Shown here one piece after another: positions 17,899 to 26,751 of a DNA stretch of 64,000 nucleotides. The stretch is from Trichocoleus sp. GTDB lineage: Bacteria; Cyanobacteriota; Cyanobacteriia; Elainellales; Elainellaceae. The translations under genes and the position numbers were made by a program. How positions within the stretch are numbered: position 1 is the first letter of the stretch; each line of letters starts with the position of its first letter. The notes below the pieces were generated by a model. It was not told the origin of the DNA. It made no database searches and saw only the letters and a list, made by a program, of their open reading frames with translations. The stretch is from NCBI GenBank assembly GCA_036702865.1, contig DATNQD010000054.1, positions 1 through 64,000 on the forward strand, given 5' to 3'.

Positions 17899-18927
17899 TT
17901 AAAGCGGGGAAATTTTAGGGAGCGTGCCATAAGTAACACCGAGTTTTTTTAGCCACTGACGGTAGGCTAGAGAACCTCGATCGCAGGGTAAGTGGAATTC
18001 TAGATTTCCATCCAGGGGGAGGCGTTTGGGATAATGAGACTCCAGGTTAGTGCCATCCTGAGCAAAGACCTTTTCCTGAAATGCAGTGGCTTCTGCTTCG
18101 TTGATTGCATCGGCAAAGTCAAAGGTAAGACACATCCAGCCAACAAACGATTCCTCAGTGATGGGCGTGACGAAATAGAGGATGTTGAGGTGATGACCAT
18201 TGGGCATTGTTTTGCGTAGGCAAGCAACCAGTGGACGCAGTGCCCAGTAATCATAAGTGACAATCGCGCCATTTCCTGTGCCATCCGGATCAGGTTGCCA
18301 ATAGCGAATATCGTGCAGCCAAACGCCTTGGTCTGTGGTCGTCACTTCATAATCTTCGACTTCTGGCTTGTCAGGATCACCGAGAATGCCGTAATGCACA
18401 AAGGAAAAGTGAGCCACATCCAGGAAATTTTCGATCGCCCGAAACCCATTGGACTGGCAGAAGTGAGGTCCTGTTGAAAAGCGGCGATAGTTCGGATCAT
18501 CCCACTCCAAGAAATTTGGAATCGGCTGCTGCGGTTCACCCAGACAAACAAAAACAAGCCCATACTGCTCCTGTACTGAATAAGCTCGAACACAGGCTTG
18601 CTTAGGCGGTCGATAATTTGGATGTGCCGGGGCTTTGATGCAGCGTCCTTCCGTGTTGTAAACCAGCCCGTGATAGGAACAAATGACTGTATCATTGACA
18701 ATTTGCCCTTGCGAGAGGCGAACACTGCGATGTGGACAGCGATCCTCCCAGGCACACAGCTGATTTTCTTCGCTGCGCCACAGCACTAAATCTGTTTCCA
18801 GAACCCTCACGGGTATTAGCACACCGGGTTGAAGATCTTGCGATCGAGCGACTGCATACCAATCATTCCAAATGGCGGGGTCAGGAGTAATGGGCTTGAA
18901 GTAAGCAGCATTGATAGTATCTTGCAT
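17899..18927 (-). CDS. Rieske-type aromatic ring-hydroxylating oxygenase
   Basis: 342 residues. The N-terminal Rieske [2Fe-2S] domain has CPHRSVRLSQG and CSYHGLVYN (C-x-H and C-x2-H ligands). The mononuclear iron site is ENFLDVAHFSFVH, with the bridging Asp and two His. This is the alpha subunit of a single-component-type oxygenase (vanillate O-demethylase, pheophorbide oxygenase, N-demethylase group), which needs a separate reductase. It is 52 bp downstream of a nucleoside-type ABC permease and probably the last gene of that operon. Substrate unknown. Confidence 0.88.
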   Translation of the reverse strand: MQDTINAAYFKPITPDPAIWNDWYAVARSQDLQPGVLIPVRVLETDLVLWRSEENQLCAWEDRCPHRSVRLSQGQIVNDTVICSYHGLVYNTEGRCIKAPAHPNYRPPKQACVRAYSVQEQYGLVFVCLGEPQQPIPNFLEWDDPNYRRFSTGPHFCQSNGFRAIENFLDVAHFSFVHYGILGDPDKPEVEDYEVTTTDQGVWLHDIRYWQPDPDGTGNGAIVTYDYWALRPLVACLRKTMPNGHHLNILYFVTPITEESFVGWMCLTFDFADAINEAEATAFQEKVFAQDGTNLESHYPKRLPLDGNLEFHLPCDRGSLAYRQWLKKLGVTYGTLPKISPL

Positions 18928-18979
18928 CTCTCGTAAACCTTTCTGTCAATATGTTGAATGAATAATGCTGAACGAATTT

Positions 18980-19972
18980 TTAGTCTTGCTGAAAGACCTT
19001 TCCTAGCGCCGCAGGAGGTGTACTATGCACCAGTTGAATGACGATACGGCTGAATGCAGGTGGCAATAATTTCAGCAATCGATCGAGCCATTCACTGGAT
19101 GTCAGAACCAGGAACAAAATCATTAATACAAACGGTGCAACTGTTAATACTTGGGTTGGAATATTAGTCAACGTACTTTGAACAACACTTGCCAAAGATT
19201 GGAGAATCCCAAAGAGATAGCAGCCAAACGCAACTCGCAACGGATTCCAACCACCAAAAATAACGATCGCTAGTACAATCCAACCATATCCTGCCGTATG
19301 TCGCTGACTCCAGCCTGCCTTAAAATCGAGAGAAAAAGCCGCGCCTGCAATTCCCATCAACGCACCGCCCAAAACAGTATAGAGATAGCGCATCAGTACC
19401 ACATTCGTTCCCCGCACAAATGCTGCCGCTGGCTGCTCACCGATCGATCGTAGCGTCAAACCGGGGCGAGTTCGATAAAAGAAAATTGCCGTACCAATAA
19501 TCAGTAGATAGCTGAGATAAACCAGCAGATCACTCTGAAAAAAGAGTTGTCCGACGATCGGAATATCTTGCAGCAGCGGCAGTTTAAAGCTGGGAACCGT
19601 AGGACCTGGAATCCGGACAAATGGATTGCCTAAAAAAGAAGACAAATCGCCACAAAGTAGAGCCAACACAAAGCCGATCGCCACTTGTGACTGTTTCAGC
19701 GTCAGCGCCCCGAAGGCGACAATCAGGGCAATTGCAGCTCCGGTCAGGGCGGCACAGAAAAACCCAAGCAATAAACTGGGAACTGTTCCAAGACTTTCAG
19801 TCGTTTTGGCAACCGCAAATCCAACCATTGCCGAGAGCAAAATTGTTCCTTCCGCAGACAGGTTAATCACCCCTGCCCGTTCAGTAATCGTTTCACCGAC
19901 AGCAGCAAAAATGAGTGGGGTAGATGTGGCGATCGCGACAGAGAGGATAGCGATAATTTGGGCGGCTTCCAT
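18980..19972 (-). CDS. Nucleoside ABC transporter permease (BmpD/NupQ type)
   Basis: 330 residues with about eight to ten hydrophobic segments. N-terminal ATSTPLIFAAVGETITERAGVINLSAEGTILL is the hallmark of the second permease of BMP-type nucleoside transporters; GFAVA and GTNVVLMRYL follow. It pairs with the next permease upstream. The gene lies 60 bp after that permease and 52 bp before the Rieske oxygenase gene. Confidence 0.9.
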   Translation of the reverse strand: MEAAQIIAILSVAIATSTPLIFAAVGETITERAGVINLSAEGTILLSAMVGFAVAKTTESLGTVPSLLLGFFCAALTGAAIALIVAFGALTLKQSQVAIGFVLALLCGDLSSFLGNPFVRIPGPTVPSFKLPLLQDIPIVGQLFFQSDLLVYLSYLLIIGTAIFFYRTRPGLTLRSIGEQPAAAFVRGTNVVLMRYLYTVLGGALMGIAGAAFSLDFKAGWSQRHTAGYGWIVLAIVIFGGWNPLRVAFGCYLFGILQSLASVVQSTLTNIPTQVLTVAPFVLMILFLVLTSSEWLDRLLKLLPPAFSRIVIQLVHSTPPAALGKVFQQD

Positions 19973-20032
19973 TTGGGGAGGAGATAGGGAGTAGAGGAGT
20001 AAGGAGAGGAGGTGATGGGAAAGATACTCAGA

Positions 20033-21064
20033 CTATCCAGGCTTAGAAGACGGACTTTTTCGATCGCTAAAGCCGCGCCCCAGGAGGGCAAAGAGCACCA
20101 GGGTTCCCTGGATAACGCCGGATAAAGAAGACTCCAAGTTTAGGGAGAGGGGCAGTTGGAGGCTGCCAATATTTAGGGCGCTGAAAAAGAAGCCGATCGG
20201 TAGGATCAACCAGGCATTGGAGCCAATGAGCATCGCGATCAGGAGAGCCAAATAGCCCAAATTGCTGGAAATTGTTGGAATGAGGCGGTGAAACACTGCC
20301 AGCACCTGTAGCGCTCCGGCAAGCCCAGCAAAGGCACCACAAATTGCAAAAGCACTTAAAAGTTGTCGGATGGAAGGAATGCCCAGAACATAAGCAGAGC
20401 GGAGATTTTGCCCAACAGCTTTTAACTGAAGACCAAAATAGGTGCCGCGCATGACAACGATCGTTAAGCCCAATGCTGCCAGTGCAATAAGCAAGGCGAT
20501 CGGGCTAGCTTCGGTTTTGCCAAGGGTGGGCAACCAAAGAGCATCTGGAATGAGTTCTGTGCCGCTCATTGAAGCAACCCCGGCACGCTTCCAGGGACCA
20601 AAAACCAGATAGATTGCCAGTCCATCGGCAACGAAGTTTAGCCCCAGTCCAGCAAAGATCTCATTAATATGACCATAAACATTTAAGACTCCTGCCAGCA
20701 AGCCCCAAAGCAGACCGCCTAAAGCGCCAGCCAGAATTGCCAGCAGAATGACGATCGGTGGCGGTAAAACATCCTGAAATAGGCGAATGGGAATCATCGC
20801 AACGATCGCCCCAAAGCTGATCTGTCCCTCAATACCGAGGTTATACAGCCCTGCCGTAAAGGTAAACATTAAGCCACAGGCACAAAGAACGAGGGGGACA
20901 ACGGTCATCAAAACCCGTGCAAACTGATCCGGTGTGCCAAATGCCCCAGATGTCATACTTGAGAGCACTTCGATCGGAGAGCCGCCAACCAGCACAATCA
21001 GCAGCGCACTAAACAGAAGGGAAAGAACGATCGCGCCTGCCTGGTAGAAGAGGGATCTGGACAT
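20033..21064 (-). CDS. Nucleoside ABC transporter permease (NupP type)
   Basis: 343 residues, multi-pass. Contains CACGLMFTFTAGLYNLGIEGQ, the NupP/YufP-like counterpart of the LivM motif, and FGLQLKAVGQNLRSAYVLGIPSIR as the ATPase-coupling loop. Forms the inner-membrane channel with the following permease. The end is rich in charged residues (GRGFSDRKSPSSKPG). 80 bp of purine-rich spacer separates it from the ATPase gene. Confidence 0.9.
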   Translation of the reverse strand: MSRSLFYQAGAIVLSLLFSALLIVLVGGSPIEVLSSMTSGAFGTPDQFARVLMTVVPLVLCACGLMFTFTAGLYNLGIEGQISFGAIVAMIPIRLFQDVLPPPIVILLAILAGALGGLLWGLLAGVLNVYGHINEIFAGLGLNFVADGLAIYLVFGPWKRAGVASMSGTELIPDALWLPTLGKTEASPIALLIALAALGLTIVVMRGTYFGLQLKAVGQNLRSAYVLGIPSIRQLLSAFAICGAFAGLAGALQVLAVFHRLIPTISSNLGYLALLIAMLIGSNAWLILPIGFFFSALNIGSLQLPLSLNLESSLSGVIQGTLVLFALLGRGFSDRKSPSSKPG

Positions 21065-21146
21065 AAAAAGCTAGGGAGCAGGGAACAGTGGGGAAGTCGT
21101 GAGCAGGAGAAGAAAATAAGGGAATTAAAGAAAATGAAGAGAAGAG

Positions 21147-22646
21147 TTAGGAAACAATTTCCTGCTGCATCAGGGGTGTAGCATAGTCCAACCTGCCGCC
21201 AATCATTTGCCCCAGTCGATCGGCGGTGAGTTCGGCAACGGGAATCGGCTCAGAAACTTGACCACTGCTAAAAACGATAACCCGATCGCTGTATTGCATG
21301 ATTTCATCCAGATCAGAGGACGTAAACAGAATCGTTGTTCCGCCTTCGCAACGAGCAATCAGCTGCTGCCAGACCCAGAGACTCGACTCAATATCCAGCC
21401 CTCGCGTCGGGTGTTCCATTAAAAGCAAATTGAGCGGTACGGGTAATAGAGCCAGCTGAGTGCGCTGCTGGTTGCCGCCTGACAGTCGCTCAACAAGGCT
21501 ATCGGGCCTACCGCGAATGTTGAACAGCGTGATCAAATGCTGTGTCTTTTCCAGCATTGCTTTCCAGTTGACAAACCAGCTTTTGGGCGGATTTCGCAGC
21601 GCTACATGCTCCTGAATTGAAAGCCCCGGAACTAAGCCTTCCCGAAGCCGATCGGCGGGAAAAAAGCCAATTCCAGCATTTAGGTGAGCCGCATAAGATT
21701 TGTGCGTCATGTCTTGCTCATGCAGCCACACTTTGCCCGTAGGAGTTTTGAGCAGCCCGGCACAGAGTTGCAGCAGCAGCTGTTGTCCACTCCCTTCTAG
21801 CCCAGCCAACCCAATCACTTCCCCCTGATGCACCGTCAGCTCAGGAATGGTGATGTGTAGTCGATCGCTCACCATTGCTGCTTGATGCAGATGCAGGGCG
21901 ATCGATTCGCGACGAGTCTTAGGCTTAACCGGAAGTGCCAGTTCATGCCCAAAAATTAATTGCACCAACGTTTGATCAGAACAGGGAACTGGCAAATTGC
22001 CGACCACCTGTCCCTGCCGCATGACTGTGACTCGATCGCACAGTTCGTTCACATCTTCGAGCTTGTGCGACACAAAAATCACTGATTTTCCTTGTCCTGC
22101 CAGTTGTCGAGCAGCAGAGAACAATGCCTCTTTCTGGGATGCAGAAATTCCGGTTGTCGGTTCATCCAGAATCAGCGTGTTCACTCCTAGCGACAGGAGG
22201 CGCAAAATTTCAAGCTGCTGCCGCTCGCCCACAGTTAGCTCACCGACCTGAGCGTGAATATTCAGGTCAAAGTTAAACTGAGCTGCCAGTTGACGAAACT
22301 CTCGCACCACCTGCCGCCGATCCATCCAGATGCCGCCTGCTTTGCCTGCCATGAAGTTTTCCAGCACAGAGAGGGGCGGAAAGTCGAGCGGGTCTTGATG
22401 CAGCATCCCAATCCCGGCTCGAATTGCGTCAGCGGGAGTCCGAATCTTGATGGTGCGTCCATCAAACAGAATTTGACCTGCATCATGACTGATGAAGCCG
22501 CTCAAGATTTTAACCAGCGTGCTTTTTCCTGCCCCATTCTCGCCCAGTAAGCCTTGAATACTCCCTGCTTCAACCGTGAAGGAAACCCGATCGTTCGCCT
22601 GGACTGCACCAAACCGCTTACTGATGTCCTGAAGTTCAACTTTCAT
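21147..22646 (-). CDS. Nucleoside ABC transporter double ATPase (NupO type)
   Basis: 499 residues with two ABC domains, as in sugar and nucleoside importers of the CUT2/BMP class. Domain 1: Walker A GENGAGKST, signature LTVGERQQLEI, Walker B LILDEPTTG. Domain 2: a degenerate Walker A (GLEGSGQQ), LSGGNQQRTQLA and LLLMEHPTRGLD. Domain 2 lacking a canonical lysine is normal for this family, so domain 1 hydrolyses ATP. The gene starts 11 bp after the binding-protein gene. Confidence 0.92.
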   Translation of the reverse strand: MKVELQDISKRFGAVQANDRVSFTVEAGSIQGLLGENGAGKSTLVKILSGFISHDAGQILFDGRTIKIRTPADAIRAGIGMLHQDPLDFPPLSVLENFMAGKAGGIWMDRRQVVREFRQLAAQFNFDLNIHAQVGELTVGERQQLEILRLLSLGVNTLILDEPTTGISASQKEALFSAARQLAGQGKSVIFVSHKLEDVNELCDRVTVMRQGQVVGNLPVPCSDQTLVQLIFGHELALPVKPKTRRESIALHLHQAAMVSDRLHITIPELTVHQGEVIGLAGLEGSGQQLLLQLCAGLLKTPTGKVWLHEQDMTHKSYAAHLNAGIGFFPADRLREGLVPGLSIQEHVALRNPPKSWFVNWKAMLEKTQHLITLFNIRGRPDSLVERLSGGNQQRTQLALLPVPLNLLLMEHPTRGLDIESSLWVWQQLIARCEGGTTILFTSSDLDEIMQYSDRVIVFSSGQVSEPIPVAELTADRLGQMIGGRLDYATPLMQQEIVS

Positions 22647-22657
22647 GGCAGTTGTCT

Positions 22658-23947
22658 CTACTTGCTGGCTCCGTCCATTCCCTGAAGCAGTTGTGGCATG
22701 TACCAGATTTGCTGATCAGTAGCCGCTTTTCCAGACTCTACAAAGGTTGAACCATCTTGAAACTTGATTGGACCTTTGTAAGGGTTAATGCTGCCATCAC
22801 TCAAGCCCTTAACAAACTGATCCATCGATTGCTTCCGATCGCCCAGTGCCTTCCCTTCAATAAAACCGATGATGGAACTTTGAGGATCGGCAATGTTCTT
22901 CCAATCAGGGCCTAGCCAAACAAAATCATTCGGCATTTGACCTGACTTCGCCTTCTCGATCGCTGCTTTGTAAGGCACTGTCCACTGATAAAAGGGAACG
23001 CCCAGACAGATATCAGGGGCGAGCGTGCAACCACCCTTAAAGTCATAATGGACATATTTCACAGGCTTGCCTGCTGCTGCTGCTTTCTTGGCTTGAGCAG
23101 AAACTTCGGGCGTATCGATCCCCGACATCACGACATCAAAACCGCTGTTATAGTAGTCATCCGCAACTTTTGTTGGGTCAAGCGTTTTACCGGGAATGTT
23201 AAACCAGAATCCAATCCAGGTAACTTTGAAATCAAGGTCAGCAGCGGGCTTCTGGCGGTAGTTTTCCCAGCAGTATTTCGCGCCTAAGTAGGCAGCAGAG
23301 GTGTATCGTCTCGTCTCATCGTTAATGATTGGACCCACATAGCCAATCTTGCCCGTTTCTGTCCCCAGCGCTGCTGCACAGCCTGCCATCATCTTGCCAT
23401 ATTCCATCCGCCCCATAATATTGCCTAAGTTGGGCTGATTCTTGTAGTTCTGCCCTTCCTTCCAGGCATAGTCACCCGAAGCGTGAACCACAGGAACATC
23501 AGGGTGCTTTTTCGCCGTTTCGAGCGCATCATCTTTGAAATCATCCGAGTTAAAGATGATCATGTTTGCACCTTTAGAAACCAGATCATCTGCAACCTGG
23601 GCACTGGTGACATTGGGACGATCGCCCGGATTTACCTTGTCAACGTAGTCAAACTTGAGATTGGGAATCGTTTTTTGCAGATCCTGCATGGCATCAAAAT
23701 GTGCCTGGTTCCAGCCTGCATCATTGCGAGGTCCGACTAGCACCATGCCAACGGTAAAATCTTCACCTGCTGCCGCGGAACTGACAGGACTAGAAGCCGT
23801 GTTGGAATTCGTTGTCGGGCTGCCACAGCTAACAATTAACCCTAATGTGGCAAAAAATAAGCCAGCACTGCGCCAGGAATTGCGCCAGGAGCGGCGAAGA
23901 AACAATGACACTGGAGAAAAACGTTGCTCTAGAAAGCGAGTCATCAT
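22658..23947 (-). CDS. BMP-family nucleoside-binding lipoprotein
   Basis: About 429 residues from ATG 23947. A basic, Arg-rich N-terminus, hydrophobic stretch and lipobox LIVSC (Cys near residue 41) mark a lipoprotein. The mature part is a BMP/Med-type periplasmic binding fold: FTVGMVLVGPRNDAGWNQAHFDAM, KGANMIIFNSDDFKD, GYVGPI and FDVVMSGIDTPEV. BMP proteins bind purine nucleosides. Start is uncertain: ATG 23944 is next to it and ATG 23989 adds 14 residues; none has a clear ribosome site. First gene of the operon that ends in the Rieske oxygenase. Confidence 0.9.
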   Translation of the reverse strand: MMTRFLEQRFSPVSLFLRRSWRNSWRSAGLFFATLGLIVSCGSPTTNSNTASSPVSSAAAGEDFTVGMVLVGPRNDAGWNQAHFDAMQDLQKTIPNLKFDYVDKVNPGDRPNVTSAQVADDLVSKGANMIIFNSDDFKDDALETAKKHPDVPVVHASGDYAWKEGQNYKNQPNLGNIMGRMEYGKMMAGCAAALGTETGKIGYVGPIINDETRRYTSAAYLGAKYCWENYRQKPAADLDFKVTWIGFWFNIPGKTLDPTKVADDYYNSGFDVVMSGIDTPEVSAQAKKAAAAGKPVKYVHYDFKGGCTLAPDICLGVPFYQWTVPYKAAIEKAKSGQMPNDFVWLGPDWKNIADPQSSIIGFIEGKALGDRKQSMDQFVKGLSDGSINPYKGPIKFQDGSTFVESGKAATDQQIWYMPQLLQGMDGASK

Positions 23948-24574
23948 ATTTATCAGTTTGACGAGATCGGAAGAAGCGGCAACTGCCATTACTACAGACT
24001 CAATTGATCCACAAAATGAAACTACTTGGAGTCTGCATCAATACTGTACTAAAGAATTTCTTGCTTAATCTCTTTCCAATTTGCCTGAATAACCTGAAAC
24101 AGCATTTTTTGCTCAAGCATTACTCGCTAATGATAGCGAAACGTTTTTCAGTTGACAGGGCATCAACAGTCGGCGTTTTAGTACAGCAGCGAGATAATCA
24201 TGGCATCACAGCTTCTCAACGGGTGCATTGCTCTGGTTAGTGCAAATTTTGCTAATAATCTTTTATCAACTGGAATACAACCAGCCTCATCTGACAAGAT
24301 ACCCATCTCACGATATGTATCAACAAAAACAGTTCAGTTGTTTTTTAGAAGAATCTGAGCAGAAATGTTGTATTGCAGACGACAGCAAGCAGAGGATTTC
24401 GAGGGTGGAAAGACAGAGGGCAGTTACTACAGAGATTAGAACAACCAGAGGTTAGAACAACGCGATCGAGCAAAACTTAGATAATCAAAATCCGCCTGAA
24501 CTGATAGACTCAATTCGGCGGAGCAAGAACCCTGATCGAATCAAGAATTGCTCGATTGGCTAAAACCTGAAACG
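23948..24574. other. Long intergenic region with dps terminator
   Basis: About 630 bp, AT-rich, upstream of the nucleoside transporter operon and downstream of dps. It probably holds the operon promoter. Frames at 24004-24240 and 24228-24455 have no ribosome site and unlikely composition. A hairpin at the right side is listed separately. Confidence 0.5.
24483..24522 (-). terminator. Probable rho-independent terminator of dps
   Basis: On the minus strand TCCGCCGAA pairs with a matching TTC-A-GGCGGA arm around a 13-base loop, then TTTTGATTAT follows. It lies about 50 bp after the dps stop codon. Confidence 0.55.
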
Positions 24575-25129
24575 CTAGTTGCCGTTTGCCAGGGTGAAAG
24601 CGGGAGTAAGACTGTCTTGGGTCAGGAAGTGGCTGAGATGGAAGGCGCGATCTTCTGTTTCCATCAAAATTTTCTCGTACATGTAGCGCGTGGCTCGATC
24701 GCCTAGGCTCTCTGCTTGCCCTGCTTGTTGCCGCAGGAGACGAATGATTGCCTGTTCTGCCTCCAAGTCATGGATCACCATATCTCGACAAGAAAAAATG
24801 CCATCGGGTTCAGGGGTGAAACAGCAGAGTTCAGCAAGCTTCGTAAAGCTGGCAGCAGGCACACCACCCAGACCGTTTAGCCGTTCGCCCAGATCATGAA
24901 CATGTCCTTGTGCTTTACCATAGCCTTCATCAAAAAACTGATGCAAGGAGTAAAATTCGGCTCCTTCAACTACAAAGTGATGTTTTTGATACTGCAAATA
25001 CAGCGCCTGGAAGCTTGACATTGCGATATTAAGCCCTTCACAGATGGCAGTTGTGACATGGGTTTCCAGTAGAATTGGGTTGTCACGCACCTGATTAAAG
25101 GGCTGTAGTACAGTTGCAGTTGTCACCAT
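24575..25129 (-). CDS. dps: Dps family protein with His-type ferroxidase site
   Basis: 184 residues, a Dps/ferritin-like four-helix protein that forms a 12-subunit cage and stores iron while consuming peroxide. Aligning with Listeria Dps numbering, the intersubunit iron site reads His31, His43, Asp47, His58, Glu62, here residues H51, H63, D67, H78 and E82 ([26 protein letters not shown]). The usual Asp58 is a His. This matches the atypical cyanobacterial class known from Nostoc punctiforme Dps4. A GAGGAG ribosome site precedes ATG 25129. Single gene with its own terminator. Confidence 0.9.
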   Translation of the reverse strand: MVTTATVLQPFNQVRDNPILLETHVTTAICEGLNIAMSSFQALYLQYQKHHFVVEGAEFYSLHQFFDEGYGKAQGHVHDLGERLNGLGGVPAASFTKLAELCCFTPEPDGIFSCRDMVIHDLEAEQAIIRLLRQQAGQAESLGDRATRYMYEKILMETEDRAFHLSHFLTQDSLTPAFTLANGN

Positions 25130-25450
25130 AATCTTGTTCTCCTCTTTTTATCGAGATTGAGGTTTGTTGCAGATCAGTCTTTTGCAGATCAACCTCTTAC
25201 ATCTGCATTTTCAGATTGCACTTTCAGAATTGCTTTTTTGAGTTGTTTTTTGAGTTTTGTTTTTGCACTCATTGAGCAGTTTCCTTCCTCAATCTATCGA
25301 GGCTTTACAAATGAGTCAACTGATTCAAATAATCCGAAATACTTTTAATGGCAATGATTCCTAAGAAGGGGAAATAAATTAGCAAAAATGAATGCAATTA
25401 TTGTTAATAAATTATTTTTCTTAAAATCAATCGCTTTGATAATGCTCATT
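25130..25450. promoter_or_regulatory. Upstream region of dps
   Basis: 321 bp, AT-rich. TTGCAGATCA occurs twice as a direct repeat (25167-25176 and 25182-25191), 38-62 bp before the start codon of dps, a place where an operator would lie. GATAATGCTCATTC and AATAATGATTTT near 25437-25468 resemble half-sites of a Fur box but overlap the end of the bestrophin gene. Both are candidates only. Confidence 0.35.
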
Positions 25451-26422
25451 CTATGAATAATGATTTTGGTTAAACTCAGAAGGCAGATTTGACTCGGGCA
25501 AAGGAGCTGCATAAAGGCTTTCAGAGATAGCATTAACTGGTTCTAGAGAAGCCAAATCATCAATATTGCGCTTAATCGTCAGACAAATTGCATCAAGCGG
25601 TAAATCATTCGAGTCTCGACCAAAGGGATTTTCAATTTCAATGCCGATCGCCTCAATGCCAAACAGCGTAAAGCTAATTAAAATCACCATTGGCACCGTC
25701 CACCATTCGAGGTCTTTGACAAACTGAAACGGTAAGGTGAGGCAGTAAATCAACAGAAGCTGCTTCAGGTGAATGGCATAGGCGAGTGGTATCGGTGTCC
25801 GAAGAATTCGCTCACAGCCTCCCAGCGCATCTACCATGAGATTCAATAGCTGCTGCATTTGCGTCAGTTGGTAGATATGCAGACAATGGCGACGATATTG
25901 GTGCTGAAAATAGTCCTGAATCCAAAAGGCAACTTCGAGCGGCGGATGATTCATCGTTTTCAGCTTGGCATACTGCTCTGGAGACAGTAGCCCCTGCAAT
26001 TCGTCATTGAGCGACTCTTGGCGCATATGCAGCTTGGTTGAAACAGCAAATGCAACCAGGAGATAAAGTGCCACTTTTTTGTTTTGTCGATCTTGCGGAT
26101 CTTTCTCAAGGACAGAAACCCAAATATGCCGCGCTAAATTCCGAATATGGTTGTTCAAATTTCCCCATAGCTTTCGTCCTTCCCAAAATCGCTCGTAGGC
26201 AGTGTTCGTACGAAACACCAGCATCAGACCTAGCACCACATTAGGAATTAGACTGGCAAGCACAGGCAACGACACCGGGAAGCCCCGCAGATGAAACAAA
26301 CAAACGATCGCAGCAAACCCACCACAGACTAGCGTGCGCGGCAGAATTGTTGGAATTACAGAACCTCTCACTTGCAGGGCAACGCGGAACCAGGAGCGAT
26401 CGGAGGGGTCGAGGGGAACCAT
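25451..26422 (-). CDS. Bestrophin-family anion channel (UPF0187)
   Basis: 323 residues from ATG 26422 (MVPLDPSDRSWFRVALQVRG); the longer frame to 26563 adds 47 residues not expected in the family. Bestrophin features: SWFRVALQVRGSVIP, PVSLPVLASLIPNVVLGLMLVFRTNTAYERFWEGRKLWG with the RTN-x-AY-RW/FWE motif, and the C-terminal EIENPFGRDSNDLPLD motif. In cyanobacteria such proteins sit in the plasma or thylakoid membrane and have been linked to chloride or bicarbonate flow. No partner adjoins it. Confidence 0.88.
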   Translation of the reverse strand: MVPLDPSDRSWFRVALQVRGSVIPTILPRTLVCGGFAAIVCLFHLRGFPVSLPVLASLIPNVVLGLMLVFRTNTAYERFWEGRKLWGNLNNHIRNLARHIWVSVLEKDPQDRQNKKVALYLLVAFAVSTKLHMRQESLNDELQGLLSPEQYAKLKTMNHPPLEVAFWIQDYFQHQYRRHCLHIYQLTQMQQLLNLMVDALGGCERILRTPIPLAYAIHLKQLLLIYCLTLPFQFVKDLEWWTVPMVILISFTLFGIEAIGIEIENPFGRDSNDLPLDAICLTIKRNIDDLASLEPVNAISESLYAAPLPESNLPSEFNQNHYS

Positions 26423-26751
26423 GGCAGAAAGTAACAGAGAGGAGCGATGAGGGAATTGAAAGCAGGGTTCGTGAAAGCGGATTGAATAAGCCGTTTTGTC
26501 TGAGCTGATGATTATCTCTCGATACCCTGAAACCGCGCCGAAGTTTGACGCAAGCGAAGACACCTAGCCAGCACACCAAAGCCAAGATGGATTCGGCGCA
26601 ACCTGACTTATGATGCCCTAGTGATGCCCAAGCATATAAATATCAGGTATCGATTGGTAGACTGCGATCGGCTGAATAATCTAATGCCCCAAATCCCCCA
26701 ATATTGGAGGATCTTGAGCTTTTATAGAACTTTGAGGGTTAGGATCTGCGA
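26423..26751. other. Intergenic region downstream of carA
   Basis: 329 bp between the carA stop codon and the bestrophin start. It contains hairpin repeat copy D and probably the bestrophin promoter. The part from 26423 to 26563 is open in the bestrophin frame but not conserved-looking. Confidence 0.45.
26686..26715. repeat. Dispersed hairpin repeat, copy D
   Basis: TCCCCCAATATTGGAGGA at 26694-26711 is a near-perfect 18-bp palindrome with one mismatched pair. It sits about 40 bp after the carA stop codon and could fold at the 3' end of the carA transcript. Confidence 0.6.

Noticed and set aside
24004-24455. Two small plus-strand frames in the gap next to dps
   Set aside because: No ribosome site and unlikely composition; region better read as promoter DNA.
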